A DNA stretch of 64,000 nt from Paenibacillus hamazuiensis. GTDB taxonomy: Bacteria; Bacillota; Bacilli; Paenibacillales; NBRC-103111. The translations under genes were made by a program, and so were the position numbers. The DNA lies in the NCBI RefSeq assembly GCF_023276405.1, contig NZ_JALRMO010000001.1, positions 7,217,501 to 7,281,500 on the forward strand. Reading direction: 5' to 3'. Every line of letters begins with the position of its first letter. Within the stretch, counting starts at the first letter, position 1. The notes beneath the pieces are model-generated. The model did not search any database and was not told the DNA's origin. It saw nothing but the letters and a program-made list of their open reading frames with translations. This document shows, in pieces, positions 1-9,274 of this stretch.

Positions 1-1864
1 GGGCTTCGATGTAATCGAGAATGAGCTGGACGGTTTTATTTTGCGATTGCCGGGTCATCGCGATATGGGAGGCGACTTTTCCCGCCGCCTGAACGACAAA
101 GTCCGTTTTGTCCTGCACAAACTCGCGGCTGTACATGTTCATAAATACGTCTTCCTGCAAAATATCCGCGATCTCGAGCCGATGCTCCAGCGTCACCTTG
201 ACGATGCCGTACAGCACGTTGGAGAAAAAGGCGTTCACCCGGTCGAGCGAAAAACGCTCCTCGCCCAGCATCCCTTGCAGCATCGAGCGAAGCTGCGTCT
301 CGAATTCAGCTTGCTTGCCGTCTTTGACGAGATTGCACAGCTTGTCGATGTCGGAGCTGCGATACATCAGCTCGTCGGATTTTTGGGCGGCGATATCGGT
401 GTAGCGGATGATGCTGCGTTTGCCGAAAATCGCCTTGAAGCCGAGCGCCTGCAGCGCTTCATGATAGCCGGCGTGCGCGCTGCCGAGGCCGTCGTGAATG
501 CGGCTGATGCCGGCGCAAACGGTCAGCCCGCAGTTGTCTTCGATTTCCTTTTGCAAATAGACGATCGTCTCCGTAAGCCGCTGCTGCAGCGAGCTCTCGT
601 CCGTATCCGCCGGCACCGACAGGAGGATGGCGATTTTCTCCAGCTCCGCTTTCGCGGGATAACACGGGTAGGCGGTCATAAACGTCCACTTGATCGCGTT
701 ATAAATCGTTTTGTCCATGAAGAAACGCTCGTCCTGCTTCATGCTCAGCAAATAATTGTAGAAGTTGTCGATCTGGAACACGACGACCGCCCACCGGTCG
801 GCGGGGAAGCGGAAGGCGAGTTCGGCGGCTTTGTCGCGCAAGTCGGCTTCCTTCAGCTTGCCGGTCAGCACGTTTAAGGTGAAGTGGTGCCGCAGCTCCT
901 CGAGATTGTTGTTGTAATGCGTTTCGAACCGGCGGATCGGCTGAAAATAAACCCGCCGCACAAGCGCGTAAATCGCCGCCGCCATCGCGGCGAGCAGGAC
1001 GGCGAGCGCGATCAGCGCGGTTTGGCGCATCCGCCATGCGGCGCTCAGCTCGATCATCGGCGTGACGGAGATGAGCTGCCATTCCCCGCCGGAGGGGCCG
1101 GAGGCGAGCACGTACTGGCCGTTTACGGCCGGTGGCTTGCCCGCGCCCGCGGGTGCGGCCGCCTTCGGCAGCTGCTCCGGCTGCACCGCGCCCAGCTTCA
1201 CCTCGGTGCCTTGGCGGGTCGTTAGCACGCGACCGTCCTCGCCGAGCAGCATCATGCCGTAATTCGCCTCGGGCGTGGCGGCGAACAGCTTTCGTTCGTC
1301 GATGTTGATCGCCACGAGCCCGTTGTTATTGCCAAGCGGCCCGACGAACGTAAGAATATCCTTTTTGTTGCCGTAGCCGGCTTTTTCCGGACGTTTGCCG
1401 ACCCAATGGCCGTTTTTTTCATTAAAGTCGGTAAAGAGCTCCTTGTCGGGGAACTCTTCCAATGAAGTAAACTCATGGTTCGTGGCGAGCACCGTGCCGC
1501 TGCCTTTGCTGTAAATGTAAACGGAGAGCACAAGCGGATTGCTGTTGATAATTTTCAGCGAATTCGCCTGAATTTCACCGAGCATTGCCATATTGGAGAC
1601 GGTCGGTTTCGGCTGAACGAGCCATTCCCGCAGCGTGTAATCCAGAGTCAGCTGAAAGTAGACGGAGTTAATCTGCTTCTCCAGCATCATGGAGATCGAG
1701 GACAAGCCGTCGTGCGTCTGCCGGAACGACTCCGTGAACCGCTCTGACGTGTCGGATTGCGTTTTGAGCAGATGGACGGCAAACGCCAGCGCCGCAATAA
1801 ACAAAAAAATCAACATCGTCAGCACGAGGTTTGCGATCGAAAGACGGTTTCTCCAGAGCTTCAA
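1..1864 (-). CDS. Membrane-bound AraC-family regulator with extracellular sensor domain, 3' end outside window
   Basis: The reading frame stays open from a TTG at 1864 to the left edge, about 621 codons. The TTG is preceded by a purine-rich GGGGGG site and gives a start of L-K-L-W-R-N. Residues about 9-30 form a membrane segment, 35-275 an extracellular Cache-like sensor region, and about 280-300 a second membrane helix. A cytoplasmic region follows, and the last visible residues (KTVQLILDYIEA) are the beginning of a typical AraC DNA-binding domain, which is cut off. It is divergent from two sugar ABC permease genes, the usual arrangement in Paenibacillus where such regulators control the adjacent importer. 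Family assignment is firm for the architecture; the ligand is unknown. Confidence 0.85.
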   Translation of the reverse strand, partial: MKLWRNRLSIANLVLTMLIFLFIAALAFAVHLLKTQSDTSERFTESFRQTHDGLSSISMMLEKQINSVYFQLTLDYTLREWLVQPKPTVSNMAMLGEIQANSLKIINSNPLVLSVYIYSKGSGTVLATNHEFTSLEEFPDKELFTDFNEKNGHWVGKRPEKAGYGNKKDILTFVGPLGNNNGLVAINIDERKLFAATPEANYGMMLLGEDGRVLTTRQGTEVKLGAVQPEQLPKAAAPAGAGKPPAVNGQYVLASGPSGGEWQLISVTPMIELSAAWRMRQTALIALAVLLAAMAAAIYALVRRVYFQPIRRFETHYNNNLEELRHHFTLNVLTGKLKEADLRDKAAELAFRFPADRWAVVVFQIDNFYNYLLSMKQDERFFMDKTIYNAIKWTFMTAYPCYPAKAELEKIAILLSVPADTDESSLQQRLTETIVYLQKEIEDNCGLTVCAGISRIHDGLGSAHAGYHEALQALGFKAIFGKRSIIRYTDIAAQKSDELMYRSSDIDKLCNLVKDGKQAEFETQLRSMLQGMLGEERFSLDRVNAFFSNVLYGIVKVTLEHRLEIADILQEDVFMNMYSREFVQDKTDFVVQAAGKVASHIAMTRQSQNKTVQLILDYIEA

Positions 1865-2092
1865 TCTTGTTTCCCCCCTGCAATTATCGTCGCATTCCGC
1901 CCGGAAGCCGCGGTAAGCGCTCTCAAGGCCATTATAAACATTTTGTACATGTCCGTTAAGGTATATTTCTTTGGTCCAAAAAATGAAAAGCGCGCAGTCA
2001 AAAATATGTACACGATCCGGGATAATGTAAATTTCCGGCGGCGGGGGCGTCTCCTATAATTAGTCTCAACATCCGCAGGGGAGGCGAACATT

Positions 2093-3055
2093 TTGGAATC
2101 GACGACGAATTTGCAAAGCGCCGCTGGGCAGCGGGTGCGCCGGAAGTCTCTTGCGGCCGCGTGGTCTGCGGCAGGCAAGCACAAATATTTGTACGCGCTG
2201 CTGCTTCCGGGCATCGTGTGGTATTTCATCTTCCGGTATTTGCCGATGTACGGCGTGATCATTGCGTTTAAGGACTATAATTTTTCCAAAGGGATTTGGG
2301 GCAGTCCGTGGGTCGGGCTGAAGCATTTCGAGTTTCTGTTTCGCAATCAGGATTTCTTCCTCATCGTCCGCAATACGCTGTTGATCAACCTGTACGAGCT
2401 GATCTTTGCGTTTCCGGTGCCGGTCATCTTGGCGCTGCTGCTTAACGAAATGAAAAACGTGCTGTTCAAGCGTTCGATTCAAACCGTCATCTATTTCCCA
2501 CATTTCCTGTCGTGGGTTGTTTTCGGCGGCATCGTCATCCAGCTGCTGTCTCCGAACGAAGGGCTCGTGAACAACGTGCTTCGCTATTTCGGGATGGAGC
2601 CGGTGTTTTTCATGAGCAAATCCGAATATTTTCGGCCGATCGTCGTGATCTCCTCGATTCTGAAGGAATCGGGCTGGGGAGCGATCATCTATTTGGCTGC
2701 GCTCAGCTCGATCGATCCGGAGCAGTACGAGGCCGCGACGATCGATGGTGCGAACCGCTGGCACAAGCTTGCTTACATTACGCTGCCGGGGATCAGCAAT
2801 ACGGTGGTCATCATGATGATCCTCAAAGTCGGCTACCTGCTCGATGTCGGCTTCGAGCAAATCTACATCCTGTACAACCCGTCGGTGTACGACGTGGGGG
2901 ATGTGCTCAGCACGTACATTTACCGGATCGGCCTGCAGAGCGCGCAGTTCAGCGTGACCGCAGCGATCGGCCTGTTCCAGTCGGTCATCGGCTTCTTCCT
3001 GATCTGGAGCACAAACCGTCTGGCCAAAAAATTCAGCGAAGTTTCGCTGTGGTAA
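2093..3055 (+). CDS. Sugar ABC transporter permease, LplB type
   Basis: Product of about 320 residues, an integral membrane subunit of a CUT1 carbohydrate importer. It begins with a cytoplasmic basic segment, then HKYLYALLLPGIVWYFIFRYLPMYG-like first helix typical of LplB/YtcP partner permeases, and contains the EAA loop (EAATIDGANRWHKLAYITLPGI region, residues about 212-233). The TTG start at 2093 lies behind AGGGGAGGCG; a TATAAT sits at 2055-2060. It is followed 20 bases later by the second permease. No binding protein or ATPase is nearby; CUT1 systems often borrow a shared ATPase (known), but the missing binding protein is unusual. Confidence 0.92.
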   Translation: MESTTNLQSAAGQRVRRKSLAAAWSAAGKHKYLYALLLPGIVWYFIFRYLPMYGVIIAFKDYNFSKGIWGSPWVGLKHFEFLFRNQDFFLIVRNTLLINLYELIFAFPVPVILALLLNEMKNVLFKRSIQTVIYFPHFLSWVVFGGIVIQLLSPNEGLVNNVLRYFGMEPVFFMSKSEYFRPIVVISSILKESGWGAIIYLAALSSIDPEQYEAATIDGANRWHKLAYITLPGISNTVVIMMILKVGYLLDVGFEQIYILYNPSVYDVGDVLSTYIYRIGLQSAQFSVTAAIGLFQSVIGFFLIWSTNRLAKKFSEVSLW

Positions 3056-3075
3056 CCGAAAGGAGCGACTGACGC

Positions 3076-3936
3076 ATGTCCGTGAAACTATCCGCCAACG
3101 TCTGGATCGGCGCGCTGCTGGTCATGTTTGCGATACTGACCTTTCTGCCTTTCTATTACGTGATGCTCGCTTCCGTCAGCGACTCGAACCTGATCCGTGA
3201 AGGCGAGCTGATGCTTTGGCCGAAGGGCTTTAACCTGAAAGCGTACGGGCTTATTTTCGATAATGCGCAGTTTTTGCATTCGTTTGCGGTGACCGTGACG
3301 CGCACCGTGCTGGGCCTCGCGGTCAACCTGCTGCTGCAGCTGACGATCGCGTATGCACTGTCCCGCACCTACCTGCCCGGCCGCAAAATGTTCATGATCT
3401 ACATCATCATCACGATGATGTTTAACGGCGGCATCGTGCCGACGTTCCTTATCGTCAAGGGGACGGGGCTGATCGATACGATATGGGCGCTCGTCATTCC
3501 GTCGGCGATCAGCACGTGGAACGTCATTTTGCTGCGTACCTTTTTCGAAAATGTACCTTCCAGCCTGGAGGAATCGGCAAAAATGGATGGGGCAAACGAC
3601 ATCGCCATTTTCATAAAAATTTTCCTGCCTCTGTCGCTGCCGGCGATCATGACGATCGGGCTGTTCGTGGCGGTGCATCATTGGAATGCCTTTATGGATG
3701 CGGTGATCTATACGAATTCGGCCGATTTGAAGGTGCTGCAGCTGTTTTTGCGGGATATGGTGATCAAGATGGAGATGGCTGCGCTGATGGGCGATATGTC
3801 GGCGATGAGCGAGGTATCGTCGCTATCGATCCGCACGGCATCGATTTTCCTGGCGTCGCTGCCGATTTTGGCGGTGTATCCGTTTATTCAGCGGTTTTTC
3901 GTGAAGGGCATGATGGTGGGGGCGGTCAAGGGGTAA
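3076..3936 (+). CDS. Sugar ABC transporter permease, YtcP/AraQ type
   Basis: The 286-residue protein is the second membrane subunit of the importer, with six predicted helices and an EAA motif (ESAKMDGANDIAIFIKIFLPLS, residues about 168-189). It ends VKGMMVGAVKG, the usual C-terminus of this family. The gene is 20 bases after the first permease behind AAAGGAGCG, so both are one transcription unit. A strong hairpin terminator follows at 3949-3972, so the operon ends here without the substrate-binding lipoprotein that normally follows in LplB/YtcP operons. Confidence 0.92.
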   Translation: MSVKLSANVWIGALLVMFAILTFLPFYYVMLASVSDSNLIREGELMLWPKGFNLKAYGLIFDNAQFLHSFAVTVTRTVLGLAVNLLLQLTIAYALSRTYLPGRKMFMIYIIITMMFNGGIVPTFLIVKGTGLIDTIWALVIPSAISTWNVILLRTFFENVPSSLEESAKMDGANDIAIFIKIFLPLSLPAIMTIGLFVAVHHWNAFMDAVIYTNSADLKVLQLFLRDMVIKMEMAALMGDMSAMSEVSSLSIRTASIFLASLPILAVYPFIQRFFVKGMMVGAVKG

Positions 3937-3948
3937 GAATATGAAGGG

Positions 3949-3973
3949 GCGGTGCCGCTGGGCGCCGCTTTTC
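3949..3973 (+). terminator. Rho-independent terminator after permease operon
   Basis: Stem GCGGTGCC (3949-3956) pairs with GGCGCCGC (3961-3968) with one G-U pair, loop GCTG, followed by TTTTCT. Confidence 0.8.
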
Positions 3974-4039
3974 TGTTCCATATTTACATACCGCTACATT
4001 CTGTCTATACTATTTCCAATACATTAAAAGGGTGATAGT

Positions 4040-4588
4040 ATGACAATTTACGATTTTACCGTACGCAAGCCGAACGGCACACGTCTGCCGTTATATGAAT
4101 TTGAAGGAAAACCGGTTGTCATCATCAATACCGCCAGCAAATGTAAATTTACCCCGCAATTTTCCGACCTGCAGCGCCTTTACGAGGAGTATCATCCGCA
4201 AGGTGTGGAGTTTATCGGATTTCCATGCAACCAATTCGGGGAGCAGGAGCCCGGCAGCGATGAGGAAGCGGAATCGTTCTGCCAAATCAATTACGGGGTT
4301 AAGTTTCAAATTTTTGGGAAGATCGAAGTGAACGGGGAGAACGCTCATCCTTTATTCGACTACTTAAAGAAATCTGCTCCATTCCGGGGATTCGACGAAA
4401 CGAACATCAACGAAAAGCTGCTCAAAATGATGATCGCCGAAAAAAATCCCGAATGGCTGGTCGGGGATTCCATAAAGTGGAATTTTACCAAGTTCCTTAT
4501 CGGCAAGCAGGGGCAAGTTATCGCGAGATTCGAGCCGGCCGATGAATTGGACGCACTCCGGCAGCAATTGGAAGATCAGCTTCATTGA
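4040..4588 (+). CDS. bsaA: Glutathione peroxidase-family thiol peroxidase (BsaA/Gpx)
   Basis: The 182-residue protein reduces peroxides with a thiol donor, in Gram-positives usually thioredoxin. The peroxidatic cysteine is Cys35 in NTASKCKFTPQ; the glutamine motif FPCNQFGEQEPG follows at about 77-88 and the WNF motif (IKWNFTKFLIG) near 150, completing the Cys-Gln-Trp-Asn site. It is a cysteine, not selenocysteine, enzyme. Position 36 is Lys where most homologues have Gly, a minor oddity. Start ATG 4040 follows AAAAGGGTGATAGT. It stands alone between the permease terminator and an ECF sigma gene. Confidence 0.93.
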   Translation: MTIYDFTVRKPNGTRLPLYEFEGKPVVIINTASKCKFTPQFSDLQRLYEEYHPQGVEFIGFPCNQFGEQEPGSDEEAESFCQINYGVKFQIFGKIEVNGENAHPLFDYLKKSAPFRGFDETNINEKLLKMMIAEKNPEWLVGDSIKWNFTKFLIGKQGQVIARFEPADELDALRQQLEDQLH

Positions 4589-4653
4589 TTTCCGTCAACA
4601 ATGAACCTGGATGAAGGTACCGCCCTTCGGGGAGATCGTTAAGGGAGGCCGCG

Positions 4654-5610
4654 ATGAACGAGACCGCATTTGACGAACCATTATTTGCAAGCTTGAAGCC
4701 GGGCTTAACCTCGTTCTGTTACCGAATGCTAGGCTCCATGGACGATGCGGACGATGCCGTTCAGGAGACGAGTATTCGGGTCTGGCAGAGCTGGAGCACG
4801 TTCAGACAGGATTCCTCGTTCAAAACTTGGGTCTATCGGATTGCCTCCAACCTGTGCTTGGACAAGCTGAGACAATCCAAACGCCGCGCGCTTCCCGTTG
4901 ACCTGTTCGACCCGGCCGTCGCCATCGTCGAGCCGCGCGACACGCTGCCGGACTCTGCCTGGATCTGGCCGTCTCCCGACTTTGGGGGCAATCCGGAGGA
5001 TCGGCTCGTCCGCAGAGATACCCTTCAGCTGTGCTTCATCGCTCTCCTGCAAACCTTGCCTCTGCGGCAGCGCGCGGTGCTCATTTTGAAGGATGTATTT
5101 GAATGGTCCTCCAAGCAGATCGCGGAAACGTTGGCGATGTCGCCGGCAGCGGTGAACAGTGCCTTGCAAAGAGCCCGAGAGACGATGAACCGGGCGCAGC
5201 TTCGCTCGGATGAGCTCAGCAGCATGGACGTTCAACCGGAACAGCAGCTGCTGTCCCGGTATGTGGAGGCTTTCGAGCAATTCGATATTGCTGCGCTCGT
5301 CGCGTTGTTCCACGAGGAAGGCTGCATGTCAATGCCGCCCTTCGAGATGTGGATCCGCGGCAAGGAAGATTTGTCCGCCTTCTATTCGCTTACTCGCTGG
5401 CATTGCGAAGGTTCGCGATTTGTGCCCATTACGGTGAATGGCGGTTATCCGGCGTTGGCCCAGTATATGCCGGGCAAAGAGGGCTCTGGCCTGGTACCCT
5501 GGGGCATCCACGTCATCGAAACCAAAGAAAATCAAATCCTGCACGTTCAAAACTTCATTCATACGCCATTATTTTCGCGATTTGGGCTGCCTGAGCGAAT
5601 TGACCAATGA
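4654..5610 (+). CDS. ECF RNA polymerase sigma factor with C-terminal SnoaL-like domain
   Basis: The 318-residue protein has sigma region 2 at about 15-85 (DDADDAVQETSIRVWQSWSTF, then FKTWVYRIASNLCLDKLR) and region 4 at about 125-175 (LILKDVFEWSSKQIAETLAMS). Residues about 190-318 form an extra SnoaL/NTF2-like domain (YVEAFEQFDIAALVALFHEEG). This architecture matches the SigG/SigJ-type ECF groups in which the C-terminal domain replaces a separate anti-sigma factor as regulator. No anti-sigma gene is adjacent, which fits. Start ATG 4654 follows TTAAGGGAGGCCGCG. Target genes are unknown. Confidence 0.9.
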   Translation: MNETAFDEPLFASLKPGLTSFCYRMLGSMDDADDAVQETSIRVWQSWSTFRQDSSFKTWVYRIASNLCLDKLRQSKRRALPVDLFDPAVAIVEPRDTLPDSAWIWPSPDFGGNPEDRLVRRDTLQLCFIALLQTLPLRQRAVLILKDVFEWSSKQIAETLAMSPAAVNSALQRARETMNRAQLRSDELSSMDVQPEQQLLSRYVEAFEQFDIAALVALFHEEGCMSMPPFEMWIRGKEDLSAFYSLTRWHCEGSRFVPITVNGGYPALAQYMPGKEGSGLVPWGIHVIETKENQILHVQNFIHTPLFSRFGLPERIDQ

Positions 5611-5702
5611 ATTTCGCCATTGGCTTACGTCTATATCATTGAGAATAACCAAGCGATCATGGACAATTTCAAAGCCTATACCGAACAAAACTAATCATCG
5701 CG

Positions 5703-5740
5703 AAGAAGACGCCGGGGAAGATGCCCGGCGTCTTCTTTTT
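5703..5740. terminator. Bidirectional terminator between ECF sigma gene and VOC gene
   Basis: Perfect 11-bp stem AAGACGCCGGG (5706-5716) / CCCGGCGTCTT (5724-5734), followed by CTTTTT; the opposite strand also has an A-rich flank. It lies between convergent genes. Confidence 0.85.
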
Positions 5741-5772
5741 GAACCCTACTACGAACGCGCTCTCCGTTAGCC

Positions 5773-6189
5773 TTAACCTTGTGCCGCATCCATGTTCATG
5801 TAGTTAATGGCCCACAGATGGCCGTCCAAGTCCACGAAGCCCCAATGATACATGAACCCATGATCTTCAGGTTCAGCGTGCAATTTCCCGCCCAAGGAGA
5901 CCGCGGTATTCACGATTTCATCGACCTTTTCCCGGCTCTCGAAGGCCAATGCGATCGTCATCTGCGCATACTTGCTCGTATCGACGGATTCCTTCTCCGT
6001 GAGCGTATTAAAGAATGCTTGATTGATCAGCATGACCTGCAGGTTGTCTCCGATCACGATGGCTACCGAATTCTCGTTATCGGGGAATTGCGGGTTGAGC
6101 TCGAATCCGAGTCCGGTGAAGAACGCTTTCGATTGTTCTACGTTTTTTACAGGCAGGTTGAAGCTCGTGAATACGGACGTTAATGCCAT
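5773..6189 (-). CDS. VOC-superfamily (glyoxalase/bleomycin resistance-like) protein
   Basis: The 138-residue protein has the single-VOC-domain pattern: F-N-L-P-V-K-N-V-E-Q-S-K-A-F-F near the start and GFVDLDGHLWAINYM near the end. Similar proteins (PhnB/glyoxalase-like, often called lactoylglutathione lyase family) have varied or unknown substrates. ATG 6189 is chosen because GAGGTG lies 8 bases upstream; an in-frame TTG two codons earlier is too close to that site. Monocistronic, ending at a shared terminator. Confidence 0.85.
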   Translation of the reverse strand: MALTSVFTSFNLPVKNVEQSKAFFTGLGFELNPQFPDNENSVAIVIGDNLQVMLINQAFFNTLTEKESVDTSKYAQMTIALAFESREKVDEIVNTAVSLGGKLHAEPEDHGFMYHWGFVDLDGHLWAINYMNMDAAQG

Positions 6190-6669
6190 TTTCAAAACAC
6201 CTCTTCGTCAAATTAGTTTGTGTTCTTTATGCCTTCGTATATATAGACGACAGCCGATCCGGGAATTCATCGGTCTCATGGATTCGGAAGCGTAAATTTT
6301 GAAAAATAACTTAGATATGCATTATGCAAATTATGGTTCTATACACGTGGTATACAGACTCGCGAGGTCGAGAAGAACCTTGAGAAATATCTTGCCGATA
6401 TTTAATAAGCAGACGTTTAAATTTTGATTGATTTTCGGAACGCCAATGACCGCCCTCTTGGGGCGGTTTTTGCTTATACGGAATGCCGGGGCGCTTTAAA
6501 CCCGCGGCAAAAATGTATGGTTTTATGTTATACTTACCGGGAAGCAACCTTCCCGATCTGGCGGCTGCCGCATCCAAAGCATGTCCGATTTATCCAATCC
6601 CTCGTACCGCTCGCGCGGGTATAATGATGGCGTGATTTTATACTTGTGAAACCGAAGGGAGCAAACAGG
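6190..6669. other. Gene-poor stretch with a terminator and a possible gene remnant
   Basis: No convincing gene is seen in these 480 bases. A short frame ending TREVEKNLEKYLADI then TAA at about 6360-6405 looks like the tail of a lost gene (weak). A hairpin terminator at 6449-6471 follows it. A TATAAT at 6620-6625 may be the -10 of the downstream SRPBCC gene, without a good -35. Confidence 0.4.
6449..6471 (+). terminator. Rho-independent terminator
   Basis: ACCGCCC (6449-6455), loop TCTTG, GGGCGGT (6461-6467), then TTTT. It has no intact upstream gene on the plus strand, so it may mark a decayed gene. Confidence 0.75.
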
Positions 6670-7666
<997 letters not shown>

Positions 7667-7674
7667 GCGGCCCG

Positions 7675-8268
7675 TTACCCGGGCTGCAGTCCCTTCAGCA
7701 GCGCTTGCAGCAAGTGCCTGACGTATTGCTGTCTGTCCTGGGCCGATTCCTCCGCGCCCAGAAATTTCTGATGAAAAACATGCTGAAAGCAAGCTCCAAG
7801 CAGCATATCCGCAGCGCTTCGGGGATTTATGCCGGCATCTGCCCGGCCCAGCTTTTGCTCCGCGAGCAGATAGGAAGAAACCACTTCGTTGGCGCGGTGG
7901 GGCCCAGCGTTGCGCTGCTGGAATCCTTGCCGGTGGCGGGTCAAAAAACCGGGCTCGGTGAACATCGAGGCCGTCATAATGATGGAGGAGTAAAAGTAAT
8001 TCAGCGCCGCGAGCGCCACCTCCTCCAAATTTTCCTCGACGGTTCGGGCCCCTGCGAGCTCGGGAAGCTTCAGTATGACGGCTGAAAAACCCGCCACATG
8101 CTTTTGCATAATTTGCAGGAACAGATCTTCTTTGCTTTGAAAATGATTATATAGCGACCCTTCGGAGCAATCGGCGATGCGGGCGATTTCCTTGGTTGTC
8201 GTCCGGGAAAGTCCATACGTGCGGATCGCTTGTTCGGCGGCTTCCATGATTCTGTCGCGAAGTTCCAT
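7675..8268 (-). CDS. TetR-family transcriptional regulator
   Basis: The 197-residue protein begins MELRDRIMEAAEQAIRTYG with a TetR helix-turn-helix at about 20-48 (TTTKEIARIADCSEGSLYNHF) and a variable ligand domain after it. ATG 8268 follows GAGGGATACACC; the frame extends upstream but without a binding site and over the promoter. It is divergent from a short-chain dehydrogenase gene, and the 115-bp gap contains face-to-face promoters around the palindrome TGAGTGCACACTCA, so it probably represses both itself and the dehydrogenase (inference). Confidence 0.92.
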   Translation of the reverse strand: MELRDRIMEAAEQAIRTYGLSRTTTKEIARIADCSEGSLYNHFQSKEDLFLQIMQKHVAGFSAVILKLPELAGARTVEENLEEVALAALNYFYSSIIMTASMFTEPGFLTRHRQGFQQRNAGPHRANEVVSSYLLAEQKLGRADAGINPRSAADMLLGACFQHVFHQKFLGAEESAQDRQQYVRHLLQALLKGLQPG

Positions 8269-8287
8269 GGTGTATCCCTCACTGTCG

Positions 8288-8316
8288 TTGACATTATTTG
8301 GAACTGTATCTATACT
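8288..8316 (+). promoter_or_regulatory. Sigma-A promoter for the dehydrogenase gene
   Basis: TTGACA at 8288-8293, exactly 17 bases, then TATACT at 8311-8316. The likely start of transcription (about 8323) is immediately before the operator at 8329-8342. Confidence 0.8.
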
Positions 8317-8320
8317 TACT

Positions 8321-8349
8321 AGTATGGGTGAGTGCACACTCATTGTCAA
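8321..8349 (-). promoter_or_regulatory. Sigma-A promoter for the tetR-type gene, overlapping the operator
   Basis: On the minus strand TTGACA at 8349-8344, 17 bases, then CATACT at 8326-8321. The operator palindrome lies inside the spacer, consistent with autorepression. Confidence 0.75.
8329..8342. promoter_or_regulatory. TetR operator candidate
   Basis: TGAGTG-CA-CACTCA, perfect 6-bp arms. The same arms recur as TGAGTG-TT-CACTCA at 9186-9199 after the dehydrogenase gene. Confidence 0.75.
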
Positions 8350-8382
8350 TAGGCATGTTCAGTAAACCGAATTGGAGATGAT

Positions 8383-9144
8383 ATGATGACGCTTCAAGGA
8401 AAAATCGCCATAGTCACGGGCGCTGCGCGAGGAATAGGCAGAGCCGCCGCAAAGTCGCTGGCCCGGCAGGGCGCCAAAGTCGTTGTTAACTATGTCAGCA
8501 ATCAAGAGGCTGCCGAACAAGTTGTCGCCGATATCCGATCTGCAGGCGGTGAAGCGGTGGCGGTCCGGGCGGACGTACGCGATGAAGGGCAGATGGCGAA
8601 TCTGGTGGAGCAAACCAAGTCGGCATTCGGAGGACGCATCGATATCCTGGTCTGCAACGCCAATATGCACTTTGTCACCAAGCCGTTCGCCGAGATGTCC
8701 TGGGATGAGTTTGCGCAGAAGCTGAACGATGAATTGAAGGCGGCATTCGTAACTACGAAGGCGATCATACCGACGATGACCGAACAAAAATACGGACGAA
8801 TTATTTATACGTCGAGCGGTTCGGGCAAACATCCGACGCCGAATTTCATCGCTCATGGAACTGCCAAGGCGGGGTTGGACTCATTTGTGAGATTCATAGC
8901 AAGCGAATACGGTCCTCACGGCATCACGGCCAACGTGGTAGCGCCGGGACTGACCGAAACGGAGGCAAGCGCCAATACCCAGGGGATAGAGCATATCAAG
9001 AAGGCCATCGTCGGCATCACTCCGCTCGGCCGGGTTGCCCAGCCGGAAGATATTGCGGATGTGATCGCCTTTTTCGCCAGCGATGCCAGCCGGTTCGTTA
9101 CAGGGGCTTATACGCCGGTCAACGGCGGGATGATGATGGAGTAA
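8383..9144 (+). CDS. Short-chain dehydrogenase/reductase with altered catalytic tyrosine
   Basis: The 253-residue SDR has the nucleotide-binding TGAARGIG motif (residues about 13-20), the CNA motif in place of NNAG (ILVCNANM), and the C-terminal VTGAYTPVNGG. The active-site segment reads AHGTAKAG where SDRs have Y-x-x-x-K, so the catalytic Tyr position is His. It may be a variant enzyme or a non-catalytic protein. ATG 8386 is an equally good start (GGAG 8 bases upstream). Expression is probably controlled by the divergent TetR protein. Substrate unknown. Confidence 0.88.
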   Translation: MMTLQGKIAIVTGAARGIGRAAAKSLARQGAKVVVNYVSNQEAAEQVVADIRSAGGEAVAVRADVRDEGQMANLVEQTKSAFGGRIDILVCNANMHFVTKPFAEMSWDEFAQKLNDELKAAFVTTKAIIPTMTEQKYGRIIYTSSGSGKHPTPNFIAHGTAKAGLDSFVRFIASEYGPHGITANVVAPGLTETEASANTQGIEHIKKAIVGITPLGRVAQPEDIADVIAFFASDASRFVTGAYTPVNGGMMME

Positions 9145-9185
9145 CCGTTAAGGAGCCGCTTGCGGCAGTTTGGCACGGCTTAATA

Positions 9186-9199
9186 TGAGTGTTCACTCA
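9186..9199. promoter_or_regulatory. Second copy of the TetR operator palindrome
   Basis: TGAGTG-TT-CACTCA, same arms as the site at 8329-8342, located 41 bases after the dehydrogenase stop and before the terminator. No gene starts here on either strand within 100 bases. Confidence 0.65.
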
Positions 9200-9219
9200 C
9201 CCAAATGCTGCATCAAATT

Positions 9220-9264
9220 GAAGACCGTCGGGAAATACAACTCCCGGGCGGTCTTCTCATTTTT
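9220..9264. terminator. Bidirectional terminator between SDR and VOC genes
   Basis: GAAGACCG (9220-9227) pairs with CGGTCTTC (9249-9256), with an inner CGGGA/TCCCG helix, then TCATTTTT. It lies between convergent genes. Confidence 0.8.
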
Positions 9265-9274
9265 GCGGGGCGGA

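Noticed and set aside
5611-5692. Short frame ISPLAYVYIIENNQAIMDNF to TAA after the ECF sigma gene
   Set aside because: Looks like a possible gene tail but has only 27 codons, a stop just upstream and no ribosome site; too weak to call a pseudogene.
6311-6577. Minus-strand frame of 88 codons in the gap before the SRPBCC gene
   Set aside because: No ribosome site, no recognisable pattern, overlaps a terminator.
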